Source: Nocardia donostiensis (lineage in GTDB: Bacteria; Actinomycetota; Actinomycetes; Mycobacteriales; Mycobacteriaceae). Taken from it: a DNA stretch of 64,000 bases. Position numbers and translations under genes: made by a program. The DNA lies in NCBI RefSeq assembly GCF_002081715.1, contig NZ_MUKP01000005.1, forward strand, positions 124,001 to 188,000, read 5' to 3'. Below the pieces are notes generated by a model that ran no database searches, had not been told where the DNA came from, and was given only the letters and a program-made list of their open reading frames with translations. Below, one piece after another: positions 40,929 to 50,432 of the stretch (positions are counted from its first letter, which is position 1; each line of letters begins with the position of its first letter).

Positions 40929-41948
40929 TCAGGTCGAGACCCGCACCGCCCCGGTGGCGTCTATTTCGGTGCGCCGGGCCCGATCCGGGGCGTTGGCCAG
41001 CACTGTGGCGAGAACACGCCGCCCGGTGGGCAGCACCCGCACCGTCACCGACCCGGTGTTGGCGGCGTCCAATTCCCGTGTCGCGGCCTCGATCACCCGC
41101 TGGCGCACCCAACGCGGTACCTCGGCGAAACCGCCGTCGTCGAGCAGCACCACCTCCACACCCCGGGACCGGGCGCCGCGGGCGGCACTGCTGAGCTGAT
41201 CGGTGACCAGCTGCGGCGCCCGCAACCCATCCCGCAGTTCGGCCTCGAGCAGCCTGCACTGTTCGCGTTCGGCCGCCGACAGTTCCGCACCGTCGGCGAT
41301 GCGCGCCAGGATGGGGCGGGCCACCTTGTCCAGCCGGGCCAGTTGCCGTTCCCGTTCCCCGTTCTCGGCGGCCATGCTGGCCTCCGCGGCGGCGCGCATG
41401 GTCGCCTCCTCGCGTAGTAACCGCAGGGAACGCTGGGTGGGGCGCATGATCAGCGCGCACACCGAGACGCCTGCGACGGTCGCCACCGGGACGACGGCGC
41501 CCGCGAGCACCCCGACCGGGAGCCCGGCCATCCCACCGAGCACCGCGACGACCACCGCTGCCGCAGCCACCCCGAGCCAGGCCGCGCCCATCCGGCCCCG
41601 CAGCACCAGCACGGCGAGCACATAGGAGGATGCGAACGCCGCCCACACCTGCTTCGAACCGTCGGTCTGAAAATCGACGGTGGTCAACGCGATCGCCACC
41701 GGCCCCGAGACCGCAACGTAGGCGGTGGCAGCCCGCGGGAGCGGATCACCCGGCACCACCAGCACGGTCAGGCCCGCGACCAGCAGCAGCACCAGTCCCG
41801 CTGCGGCGGGTGCCACCGACGCATCGGTGAAGGTGCGCAGCATGTACAGCCCGATGGTCAGTTCCAGGACGAGCAGGAACAGCCCCGCGCCCCGGCCACG
41901 CAAACCGAGCAGATCACGCAGTTCGATATCGCCGGTGATATCAGCCAT
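40929..41948 (-). CDS. Membrane histidine-kinase-like protein lacking catalytic motifs
   Basis: 339 residues with about five hydrophobic helices (20-165), a short coiled coil (EEATMRAAAEASMAAENGER) and a C-terminal domain in the place of the kinase core. Compared with its neighbour, the phosphoacceptor His is missing (LARLDKVARPILARIADG), the N-box is replaced by VIEAATRELDAANTG and no DDGAG or G2 box is visible. It is therefore a degenerate partner rather than an active kinase. Its start overlaps the kinase stop as TGATG. The function may be a modulatory subunit; this is inference. Confidence 0.7.
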   Translation of the reverse strand: MADITGDIELRDLLGLRGRGAGLFLLVLELTIGLYMLRTFTDASVAPAAAGLVLLLVAGLTVLVVPGDPLPRAATAYVAVSGPVAIALTTVDFQTDGSKQVWAAFASSYVLAVLVLRGRMGAAWLGVAAAAVVVAVLGGMAGLPVGVLAGAVVPVATVAGVSVCALIMRPTQRSLRLLREEATMRAAAEASMAAENGERERQLARLDKVARPILARIADGAELSAAEREQCRLLEAELRDGLRAPQLVTDQLSSAARGARSRGVEVVLLDDGGFAEVPRWVRQRVIEAATRELDAANTGSVTVRVLPTGRRVLATVLANAPDRARRTEIDATGAVRVST

Positions 41949-43225
41949 CAGCCTTCGCCACCCCACATCAGCGTCACCGTCGTTCCCTCACCCGGCTGCG
42001 ATTCCACGAACCCCGCACCGCCGGCGAGTTGACGCATCCGACCGAGGATGCTGACCGAGATACCGAGCCGGTCGCCGGGCACCCGGCTCTGGTCGAAACC
42101 GGCGCCGTCGTCGCGGAACACCACCCGCAGACCGCCCGCGCTCACCGTCACCGTCACCTGGCGGCGCACCTCGCGACCGGGAACCGCGGCGTGACGCAGG
42201 CTGTTGCGGGCCGCCTCGGCGAGCGCGGCAGCGATGGTGCTCGCGGCCTGCACCGGCAACCGCAGATCGTCGACACCGGCCTGGCGGTGCGCGGTGACCT
42301 CGATACCCGGGTTCACCTCGGTGACCGCCGACCGCAGGAATCCGATGGCCGATTGCGCGTCCAGCAGGTCGGGTTCTGCTGCGCCGCCGCGGGCGGCCTC
42401 TAGCTGTTCGAGGGTCCGTTCCGCTTGACGACGCAGCACAGGGGATTCGGTGCCTGCGCGGGAGGCGTCCAACAGGGTCGACAGCACTGCGTCGTGGATC
42501 AACGCGGCGAACCGGGCACGTTCCCGGTCGCGGGCGGCGGCGCCGGCGACTGCGGCGGCACGACTGCTCGCCACCTGCGATTCGTGATCGACGCGGGCCG
42601 CTGCGGCGCGCGCGTAGACCAGGCACCACAGGAACAGGGCACACAGCCCCGCCGTCCTGGCGAAATCACCGGCCGTGGTGAACGCCGAAACATCCGGCAG
42701 TACGAACATATTCGCCAGCGCGGCGAGCGCGGACCCGAGGACCAGATAGGCGATCGCGAGGCCGGTGGGCCAGGCCAGCGCCGCGGCGAGCACACCGAGT
42801 GCGAGCACCCGGTACACCCACACCGACGACGAATGCTCCTCCGGCGCCGCATACACGATCATGAGCACCACCATCGCGGCGAAGAAGCTGATCGCGGCCG
42901 CACCGGACACCCGTTGGATGACCTGTCTGCTCGAGCCCAGCGATACCAGGGCAAGCACCGGGAACAGCCCGAACGCCAGGATCACCGCGATAACCGACCA
43001 GTGCAGTGGCACGGATCTGCTCTGGGCAGCGATCTCGGGCAGTTCCATTACGGCCGCGATCACCCCGGCCAGGCCGATCGATAACCCGATCCGGCGCAGG
43101 ATCCGATCGGAGGCGCCTTCGTCCACCGCCTGCCCGGATACCGCGAGCAGACCGCGACCCCAGCTTCCAGCGCGGAACCGGCCCAGGAAGGCGGTATCGG
43201 GGCTCCGCGTCGCCGTCGCCGTCAC
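41948..43225 (-). CDS. Sensor histidine kinase, NarL-type partner
   Basis: 425 residues: about six transmembrane helices between 45 and 205, a coiled linker, and a kinase core. The phosphoacceptor is His244 (RFAALIHDAVLSTLL), the N-box has Asn341 (ALAEAARNSLRHA), and G boxes are DDGAGFD (372-378) and RLGISVSI. This is the short DHp form of HisKA_3-like kinases that pair with NarL-class regulators. The start GTG 43225 overlaps the response-regulator stop by GTGA, so I prefer it over the upstream ATG at 43258. Signal unknown. Confidence 0.85.
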   Translation of the reverse strand: MTATATRSPDTAFLGRFRAGSWGRGLLAVSGQAVDEGASDRILRRIGLSIGLAGVIAAVMELPEIAAQSRSVPLHWSVIAVILAFGLFPVLALVSLGSSRQVIQRVSGAAAISFFAAMVVLMIVYAAPEEHSSSVWVYRVLALGVLAAALAWPTGLAIAYLVLGSALAALANMFVLPDVSAFTTAGDFARTAGLCALFLWCLVYARAAAARVDHESQVASSRAAAVAGAAARDRERARFAALIHDAVLSTLLDASRAGTESPVLRRQAERTLEQLEAARGGAAEPDLLDAQSAIGFLRSAVTEVNPGIEVTAHRQAGVDDLRLPVQAASTIAAALAEAARNSLRHAAVPGREVRRQVTVTVSAGGLRVVFRDDGAGFDQSRVPGDRLGISVSILGRMRQLAGGAGFVESQPGEGTTVTLMWGGEG

Positions 43226-43917
43226 CGGTCCCGGCGCCGCTCGGGAACCGGCAGCCATCCGTCTTCCACCGCCCGCTTGTACAGGTCGGTCTTGGTCGGC
43301 GCGGGCCGCCCGGCGTCGGCGTATTTCTGCCTGATCCTGCCCAGATAGTCGTTGACGGTCTGCTCGGACAGGCCGGTCAGCCGCGCCACCCGCGACGCCT
43401 TCTCCCCGGATGCGTACAGGGTGAGCACCTCTTCCTGGCGGGGGCTCAGCCCGACGCTGGACAGCTGCGGGTCGCCGTCGATGGCGGCCGCCCAGTCGGT
43501 GGTCACCACCTGTTCACCGGATGCGGCGCGCCGGACGGCGGCCACCACGGTCGCCACGTCCTCGGATTTACGCACCACCCCCAGTACACCGGCGCGCGCG
43601 GCCGAACGCACCAGGAAGGCGTTGTCGGCGCCGGTGAAGACCAGCACCTCGATACCGCGGTCGCGCAGCGCACGCACATTGTCCTCGGGTGCGGATCCGT
43701 CGGCGAGCCGCAGATCGAGCACCACCAGGTCCAGTCCGGGGCCGTGCTCGGCGCAGGCCGGATCGGCCAACAGCTCCGCTACCGTCCCTGCGGTCGCCAC
43801 CAGCTCCAGGTCCGGTTGCGGCGCAAGCATCGCCGCCAATCCGATCGCCACTGATTCGTGGTCCTCGACCAGACCGACCAGCCGGGGTGTGCGCACGACA
43901 CCTTCGGCACCCGTCAC
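43222..43917 (-). CDS. NarL/FixJ-family response regulator
   Basis: 231 residues. The receiver domain has the acidic pair Glu18-Asp19, phospho-acceptor Asp68 (LVVLDLRLADGS) and Lys117 (GVVRKSED). The LuxR-type HTH is in LSPRQEEVLTLYASGEKASR followed by VARLTGLSEQTVNDYLGRIR. GTG 43917 is used with GGGAG upstream. It is the first gene of a three-gene overlapping unit with the kinase and the degenerate kinase. The target genes are unknown. Confidence 0.85.
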   Translation of the reverse strand: MTGAEGVVRTPRLVGLVEDHESVAIGLAAMLAPQPDLELVATAGTVAELLADPACAEHGPGLDLVVLDLRLADGSAPEDNVRALRDRGIEVLVFTGADNAFLVRSAARAGVLGVVRKSEDVATVVAAVRRAASGEQVVTTDWAAAIDGDPQLSSVGLSPRQEEVLTLYASGEKASRVARLTGLSEQTVNDYLGRIRQKYADAGRPAPTKTDLYKRAVEDGWLPVPERRRDR

Positions 43918-44053
43918 CTCGCCACTCCCATCCCGAGCAATTCGATCAGCATTCCCACCGCGAAACCGTCCCCAGCAGTATGCCCGCTCCGACCGGGTGC
44001 CGGTCAGCCACCAATAATCGGGGGAGTCGAATGACGGCCGCTGCCCATGTCGT

Positions 44054-44506
44054 TCATTCCATCAGCTGCGCCGCCACAGTCGCGCCGAGTTCCCAGCATG
44101 CTTCGATGTCGCCCTTGGTCGGTTTGCCCGACACCACCACATAGTCAGCGGCCTTCACCCACCCCAGCCCGGTCGTGATGGAGGTGACGCCCCGCTCCGC
44201 GCCTTCGGTGCCCTCGTTGCCGTGCAGGTAGAGGCCGAACGGCCGTCCGCGCGTCGAATCGAGGCAGGGGTAGTAGATGACATCGAATGCGTGCTTGAGG
44301 CCGCCGCTCATGTATCCGAGGTTGGCCGGGGTACCGAGCAGGTACCCATCCGCCTCCAGCACGTCGGTCGGCGACACGGCCAGCGCCGCCCGGCATACGA
44401 CCTCCACGCCCTCGATGTCCGGGTCGGTCGCGCCGGACACCGCGGCCTCGAACATCGCCTGCATGAACGGCGACGGCGTGTGATGGATGATCAGCAAGCG
44501 TGGCAC
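44054..44506 (-). CDS. Flavodoxin-fold NAD(P)H-dependent reductase (FMN reductase type)
   Basis: 150-residue flavoprotein. The N-terminus LLIIHHTPSPFMQAMFEAAV is the phosphate loop of the NADPH-dependent FMN-reductase/flavodoxin fold; TPANLGYMSGGLKHAFDVIY and HGNEGTEGAERGVTSIT bind the flavin. GTG 44506 has GGGAGG 8 bases upstream. A decayed second copy lies directly upstream (44569-44775). Role unknown; such proteins reduce quinones or metals. Confidence 0.85.
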   Translation of the reverse strand: MPRLLIIHHTPSPFMQAMFEAAVSGATDPDIEGVEVVCRAALAVSPTDVLEADGYLLGTPANLGYMSGGLKHAFDVIYYPCLDSTRGRPFGLYLHGNEGTEGAERGVTSITTGLGWVKAADYVVVSGKPTKGDIEACWELGATVAAQLME

Positions 44507-44568
44507 GCGGTGGACCTCCCAGTACGCGGGTGAGTCGATCTAGTACCCGGTAACTCGACAAATTATGT

Positions 44569-44775
44569 TCGAGGCGCCGGACATGTGGCCGAGGTTCGCC
44601 GGTGTGCCGAGCAGATAACCGTCGGCTGACAGCATATCGGTGGGGGCCACCGCCAAGGCGGCGCAGCGAAATCACCTCGCATCTCCGATAACGGAGTCGG
44701 GGCACCGAGCAGGACCGCCTCGAGCAACTCCTACGTAGGCGGCGAGGGCGTGTGATGAACGATCAGCAACCGGGC
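44569..44775 (-). pseudogene. Decayed tandem copy of the flavodoxin-type reductase gene
   Basis: On the minus strand this stretch encodes RLLIVHHTPSPP at the beginning, then a stop, and after a frame change CAALAVAPTDMLSADGYLLG followed by TPANLGHMSGA. These match the intact neighbour's IIHHTPSPF, CRAALAVSPTDVLEADGYLLG and TPANLGYMSGG nearly word for word, about 45-50 residues apart in each. The copy ends where its neighbour continues LKHAFD. An in-frame stop, at least one frameshift and a lost 3' half mark it as a pseudogene. It fills most of the 355-base gap between 44507 and 44861. Confidence 0.8.
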
Positions 44776-44861
44776 GCACCGACGAGCGTAACGGCCCACA
44801 CCGGCGTATCCCGCGGTATCCGCAGGCCGGGGACCGCCGATATCCGTGGTCGGGTAACGGA

Positions 44862-46153
<1,292 letters not shown>

Positions 46154-46371
46154 CTACTGTCCGGCCTGTCCCCACCAGCACGCCGACCTCGCTTGCCCCT
46201 GCTGGGTGGCGGTACAGCGGATATCCGATGGCCGCGGTGAGCGGCGGGGCATTCCGAGGCAGTGCGACGGGAGTATGTGACCCACATCTTCAGCACACCG
46301 CGGCCAGAGCCCGCAACTGGCGGCTGAACCGTGGGTACAGGTGCGTCCGGCAGTTCGCGCAGTGCGGCCCC

Positions 46372-47475
46372 TCAGTCGAAGACGATCACCTGCCGCAGCG
46401 CATGCCCCGCCGCGAGTTCGTCCATCGCCCGATTGATATCGGTGAGTCCGATCCGCGCCGTCACCAGCTTCTCTACCGGCAGCCGCCCTTCCCGCCACAG
46501 CCGCACATACTCGGGGATATCGCGCGAGGGCACCGCGGAGCCGAGGTAGCTCCCGATGATCGAGCGCCCCTGCGCGACCAGGCCCAGCGGGGAGATACTC
46601 GCGCGGGCGTCGGGGGCAGGTAGACCGACGGTGACCGTGGTGCCGCCCGGCGCGGTCGCCGACACGGCTGTTTCGAAGGCGCGCACATTGCCCGCGGCTT
46701 CGACAACGATCTCCGCCTGAACCCCTTGCTCGGCCACTTCGGCCGGGGTATAGGCGGCGTGAGCGCCGAGTTCGGTGGCCAGGGCGAGTTTGGCGGCGAC
46801 AGTGTCGACGGCGATCACCTCCCGCACGCCGAGGGAAACAGCCACCAGTACCGCGGCCATGCCGACACCGCCGAGGCCGACCACCATGACCCGATCCGAG
46901 GCGACCGGTTTCGCCGAATTCAGCAGCGCTCCACCCCCGGTCAGCACCGCGCAGCCGAGTACCGCCGCGACCTCGGGCGCGACGTCGTCGTCCACCGGAA
47001 CGACCGAGCGCTGGTCCACCACAGCGTGCGTCGCGAACGCCGACACTCCCAGATGGTGGTGCACTTCGGCTCCGTCGCGGTGCAGCCTGCGCCCGCCGCC
47101 CAGCAGTTCACCCGCATTGTTGGCGGCGCTGCCGGGAATACAGGGCATCCGCCCACCCGACGCACATCCTGCGCATACACCGCACCGGGGCAGGAAGGTC
47201 ATCACCACCCGTTGCCCGATATCCAGATCGGCACCGGGGCCTGCTTTCTCCACCCGGCCTGCGGCCTCGTGTCCGAGCAGCATCGGCACCGGGCGCACCC
47301 GGTTGCCGTCGACCACCGACAGGTCCGAATGGCACAGCCCCGCCGCTTCGATCCGGACCAGCAGTTCCCCTGGCCCCGGTTCGGCGAGATCGAGTTCTCC
47401 GACGGTGATCGGCGCCGAATCGGCGAACGGCGCCTGCGCCGCGATCCGCTCCAGCACGGCTCCACGAATCCTCAT
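46372..47475 (-). CDS. Zinc-dependent alcohol dehydrogenase
   Basis: Medium-chain dehydrogenase of 367 residues. Catalytic zinc: Cys in AGLCHSDLS, His in LGHEAAG; structural zinc: the four Cys of LPRCGVCAGCASGGRMPC. The NAD loop is VVGLGGVGMAAV. This resembles class III-like or mycobacterial Zn alcohol dehydrogenases; substrate not clear. ATG 47475 gives the standard N-terminus MRIRGAVLERI. It stands alone, 164 bases from the divergent VOC gene. Confidence 0.85.
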   Translation of the reverse strand: MRIRGAVLERIAAQAPFADSAPITVGELDLAEPGPGELLVRIEAAGLCHSDLSVVDGNRVRPVPMLLGHEAAGRVEKAGPGADLDIGQRVVMTFLPRCGVCAGCASGGRMPCIPGSAANNAGELLGGGRRLHRDGAEVHHHLGVSAFATHAVVDQRSVVPVDDDVAPEVAAVLGCAVLTGGGALLNSAKPVASDRVMVVGLGGVGMAAVLVAVSLGVREVIAVDTVAAKLALATELGAHAAYTPAEVAEQGVQAEIVVEAAGNVRAFETAVSATAPGGTTVTVGLPAPDARASISPLGLVAQGRSIIGSYLGSAVPSRDIPEYVRLWREGRLPVEKLVTARIGLTDINRAMDELAAGHALRQVIVFD

Positions 47476-47627
47476 GACCGCCACGTTATGCCCATCGGTC
47501 GGATCCGAAACAGGGTCTTGGCACCGGTGCGCGGCACAGCTAAAGTTTTCTGCCGTGACGGTGCTCCCGTTGGCCGCCTTGTACCGAGCCCGGGGTCGGG
47601 ACCGCCACGATTCGAGGAGTATCTCCA

Positions 47628-48047
47628 CTGTCCATACAGTTGAATCACACCATTGTCGGTTGTCGTGACAACAGGGTGTCCGCCGAATTCTGGGCCGACA
47701 TCCTCGGGTTGGATATCGGAACCCCAGCGGGTCCGTTCATTCCGATCCAGACCAGTAATGGCGTCACGTTCGATTTCGCGAACGTTCCGCCGCACATCAC
47801 CGAAATCCAGCCCCAGCACTACGCCTTCCTGGTCTCGGAAGACGAATTCGACGCGGCCTACGCCAAGATCCAGCGATATCGCCTGGACCATTGGGCCGAC
47901 CCGCGGCGGCACACACCAGGGATCAACCACAACGACGGTGGTCGCGGCGTCTATTTTCTGGACCCCGCAGGCCATTTCATGGAATTGATCACCGTCCCCT
48001 ACGGCGGTTGGGCGTACCTCCGCATTCGCTCCGGCCATGCGCTTTGA
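47628..48047 (+). CDS. VOC family protein, probable CTG start
   Basis: Glyoxalase-fold protein of about 139 residues. The core LNHTIVGCRDNRVSAEFWAD and GVYFLDPAGHFMELIT are typical, with His and Glu metal ligands. The only ribosome site is GAGGAG at 47614-47619, which is 8 bases before a CTG at 47628 and 20 before the TTG at 47640. The CTG frame adds SIQ before LNHTIVG, a common N-terminus of this subfamily, so translation may start at CTG. The last 10-14 residues come from the tandem repeat that begins near 48012, suggesting the original C-terminus was replaced. Confidence 0.75.
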   Translation: MSIQLNHTIVGCRDNRVSAEFWADILGLDIGTPAGPFIPIQTSNGVTFDFANVPPHITEIQPQHYAFLVSEDEFDAAYAKIQRYRLDHWADPRRHTPGINHNDGGRGVYFLDPAGHFMELITVPYGGWAYLRIRSGHAL

Positions 48048-48242
48048 GGTATACCTTTCGCGTTCGTACGGCTACACGCGGTCTGCCTGCCTACCGCCTT
48101 CGCTGCGGACGTAGGCATCCCGCGAACCACCACAATCACTCCGACCGGGCGCTTTGAGGTGCACCTTTCACGTTCGTACGGGCTACACGCGGTCTGCCTA
48201 CCTACCACCTTCGCTGCGGACGTACGCATCCTGCGAATCACC
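48012..48242. repeat. 110-bp tandem repeat, two units and the start of a third
   Basis: The unit beginning GCG-ACC and containing GCGCTTTGAGGT, ACACGCGGTCTGCCT and CCTTCGCTGCGGACGTA occurs at about 48012-48121 and again at 48122-48231, with roughly 90 per cent identity in the shared 93-base core and one extra G in the second unit. A third unit is begun after 48232. The first copy overlaps the end of the VOC gene. On the minus strand the units would encode similar short peptides (VGRQTACS), but I see no start signal. Confidence 0.7.
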
Positions 48243-48278
48243 GCGGTGGCTGCGGCCTTGGGTGGTCTGGTGAGAAGC

Positions 48279-48311
48279 GGAGGGCGCGGGCCGGGAAAAC
48301 CCGCGCCCTCC
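48279..48311. terminator. 12-bp hairpin before the SnoaL-like gene
   Basis: GGAGGGCGCGGG and CCCGCGCCCTCC make a perfect 12-bp stem with a 9-base loop ending AAAA. It lies after the tandem repeat and 22 bases before the next start codon. It most likely ends transcription of the VOC gene; a leader structure for the next gene is possible. Confidence 0.55.
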
Positions 48312-48333
48312 AGTTCGGCAATAAGGTGAACGT

Positions 48334-48726
48334 ATGCCGTCAGACGCTCATACCGCCGTACACGACCTGCACACCGATCTGGCCACGTGGCTCGGAACGG
48401 CGGCGCCTGATGCGGTGTTCGACCGGTTCGCCGCGGCCCAGCATCCACTGTTCACGATGGTCACCATCTCGGGAGAGACTTTGGCCCGCGACGCGCTGCT
48501 CACCGGGCTGCGCGGCGCAGGCAACACACGACCGGGCCTGCGGATCACGATCTCCGATATCACCGACCTGGTCCGCGATACCGGCACCGCCGTCCTTCGT
48601 TTCCTGGAAACCCATCACTACGAAGGGGTTTCGACGCAGCGATGGGTGACCGCGGTACTCGTCGCCGACGCCGAACACCGTTGGTTGTGGCGTAGCGTGC
48701 ACGAAACCCCCGCGGCTACTCGGTGA
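48334..48726 (+). CDS. SnoaL/NTF2-like small protein (DUF4440 type)
   Basis: 130-residue soluble protein with the NTF2-like pattern: an N-terminal helix bundle, then strands LRITISDITDLV, TAVLRFLETHHY, RWVTAVLVADAEHRWLWRSVHE. Such proteins act as isomerases, scaffolds or have no known job. ATG 48334 has AAGGTG 5 bases upstream. Its 3' end overlaps the converging MFS gene by 11 bases. Confidence 0.65.
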   Translation: MPSDAHTAVHDLHTDLATWLGTAAPDAVFDRFAAAQHPLFTMVTISGETLARDALLTGLRGAGNTRPGLRITISDITDLVRDTGTAVLRFLETHHYEGVSTQRWVTAVLVADAEHRWLWRSVHETPAATR

Positions 48727-49939
48727 CTGCTCCCCGCGCGCTCCGACGGCTGCGCCGCGCCCCGATCCCGGCCGCCGCCAGGCAGGCCACCGCGACCGCG
48801 CCGACGAACCACGGGAACACCGTCGCCAACCCCCAGGTGGTGGCTGCCCAACCGGCGAGCACCGTGGGCAGTGCCATCGCCGAATAGGCGAGCAGATAGT
48901 ACGCCGACATCGTCTCGCCGCGTTTGTGCTGAGGGACCACATTCGACAGATGCCGCAGCGAACCGCCGAATCCGAGACCGAAGGTTCCACCGAGCAGCAC
49001 CCCGGCCAACAGCACCGCAACCCAGCTGTGGGAGCCCAGCGCGGGCAACGTCAGCAGCAGCGCCACCGCCATACCGATATCGCCGATGATCGCCGCGCGA
49101 CGGGCGGGCACATCGGTCGCGAACAGCTGCACCACCGCCGCTGACAGTGCCGTGGTGGCAACGACGACACCGCCGAAGACCAGGTTGTGCACGTCGGTCT
49201 TCGCCGCGGCCAGCGATGGATACAGCGACAACAACACCCCGAGCACCGACCAGGCCGCCATCACCCCGATCGCGGAAAACCAGAAATCACCCCGGATCTC
49301 CCGTGGCACTGCCGGTTTCGCGATCCGGATGCGCCCGACCACCCGGGCCGTATGCGGTTCCCGCAACGCGAGCACTCCCACCCCGATACCCACGCAGATC
49401 ACGCTGATCACCACATACGGTGTGCGCAGCGGGTACGGAGCGTACTGCGCCAGCAGTGCCGAACCCATGATCGCCACCGCCATCCCGACGTTGAATGCGA
49501 CGCCGGTCAGCTGGCCGGTGCGCGCCCCGTGATGCGGGCGCAGATCCAGCAGCGCCGCCGCGCCCGCCACCACGATCGCGCCGACTGCCATCCCGTGTAA
49601 GGCCCTGGCAGCCAACAACATCAGCACTGTATCGGCGAATACGAACAACCCGAGCCCCACGATCATCATCGCGAATGCGCCGAGCAGGACAGGTTTGCGG
49701 CCGACGACATCGGAGATCCGGCCGGAGACGAGCACCGCGGCCAGTGCGGCGAACGCGTACACGGCGAAGACGACGGTGGTGGTCAACGGCGACAGATGCC
49801 ACTGCTGTTCGTAGACGCCGTACAGTGGTGCGGGCGCCCCTGACACTCCGAGCGCCACCCCGGAGGCGGCCAGGACCAGCGCATACGCCCATTGCTGCGT
49901 AAGCCGTTCGTCCACGGCTGCTGTCGGTGTGACTGCCAC
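48716..49939 (-). CDS. MFS efflux transporter
   Basis: Membrane transporter of 407 residues with about twelve helices. The MFS signature between helices 2 and 3 is GRISDVVGRKPVLL; SGAPAPLYGVYEQQW in helix 1 and LTGVAFNVGMA in helix 5 are seen in drug-efflux members. The upstream part of the open frame contains the regulatory inverted repeat, so GTG 49939 is preferred over ATG 49990, although its ribosome site is weak. It is divergent from an ArsR-type regulator, suggesting ligand-induced efflux. Confidence 0.8.
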   Translation of the reverse strand: MAVTPTAAVDERLTQQWAYALVLAASGVALGVSGAPAPLYGVYEQQWHLSPLTTTVVFAVYAFAALAAVLVSGRISDVVGRKPVLLGAFAMMIVGLGLFVFADTVLMLLAARALHGMAVGAIVVAGAAALLDLRPHHGARTGQLTGVAFNVGMAVAIMGSALLAQYAPYPLRTPYVVISVICVGIGVGVLALREPHTARVVGRIRIAKPAVPREIRGDFWFSAIGVMAAWSVLGVLLSLYPSLAAAKTDVHNLVFGGVVVATTALSAAVVQLFATDVPARRAAIIGDIGMAVALLLTLPALGSHSWVAVLLAGVLLGGTFGLGFGGSLRHLSNVVPQHKRGETMSAYYLLAYSAMALPTVLAGWAATTWGLATVFPWFVGAVAVACLAAAGIGARRSRRSARGAVTE

Positions 49940-49959
49940 TGCAAACCCCGATCCGGTAA

Positions 49960-50016
49960 GTTTGATATTGATCGAACCGGAAATGACCATAACGCGAGGT
50001 TCGATGCTCATCAAAC
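49960..50016. promoter_or_regulatory. Two-site inverted repeat between MFS and ArsR-type genes
   Basis: GTTTGATATTGATCGAACC at 49960-49978 and GGTTCGATGCTCATCAAAC at 49998-50016 are inverted copies, identical at 15 of 19 positions; only the four central bases differ. Each arm is itself a partial dyad around TTGAT-N-ATC. It fits a pair of dimer sites for the adjacent ArsR-family regulator; binding not shown. Confidence 0.55.
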
Positions 50017-50033
50017 CATCCGTGAGGTAGATC

Positions 50034-50420
50034 ATGGCCGAGACCACACCAGCGAAGGCGGTCACCGTGGAGCCCGAGTCGCAGCCGGGCATCGCGCAGC
50101 CGCAGGCAGGCAACACCGGGCATCAGCCGGTCGCCGCCCTGCCCGTGGTACTCGCCGCGCTACAGGATCCGGTGCGCCTCGAGATGGTGCGTAGATTGAG
50201 CAACGCAGGCAGCGCGGTCCGCTGCGCCGCTCTCTACGACGCGATCAACAAATCGACCGCGACCCATCACTTCAAGATCCTGCGCGAGGCGGGCATCATC
50301 GAACGACTCGTCGTCGACGGCCAGCCCTGTCAGCGGTTACGCACCGCAGAACTCGACCGGGCGGTACCCGGGCTGCTGCCATCGGTCGTAGCAGCAGCCA
50401 ACCAGGCACAACAGCAGTAA
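50034..50420 (+). CDS. ArsR-family winged-helix regulator
   Basis: 128 residues. Residues 1-35 are a flexible tail; the winged helix starts LPVVLAALQDPVRLEMVRRL and has the recognition helix in NKSTATHHFKILREAGIIER. No Cys pair of the metal-binding type is apparent: CAALYD and PCQR do not make a classic site, so the ligand may be organic. ATG 50034 has GAGG about 8 bases upstream. It is divergent from the MFS gene and converges on pepR, 12 bases away. Confidence 0.85.
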   Translation: MAETTPAKAVTVEPESQPGIAQPQAGNTGHQPVAALPVVLAALQDPVRLEMVRRLSNAGSAVRCAALYDAINKSTATHHFKILREAGIIERLVVDGQPCQRLRTAELDRAVPGLLPSVVAAANQAQQQ

Positions 50421-50432
50421 CCGGCGGTCCCG

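Noticed and set aside
48012-48242. CRISPR-like array
   Set aside because: Unit length is 110 bases with no separate spacers and only two full copies, and no cas gene nearby.
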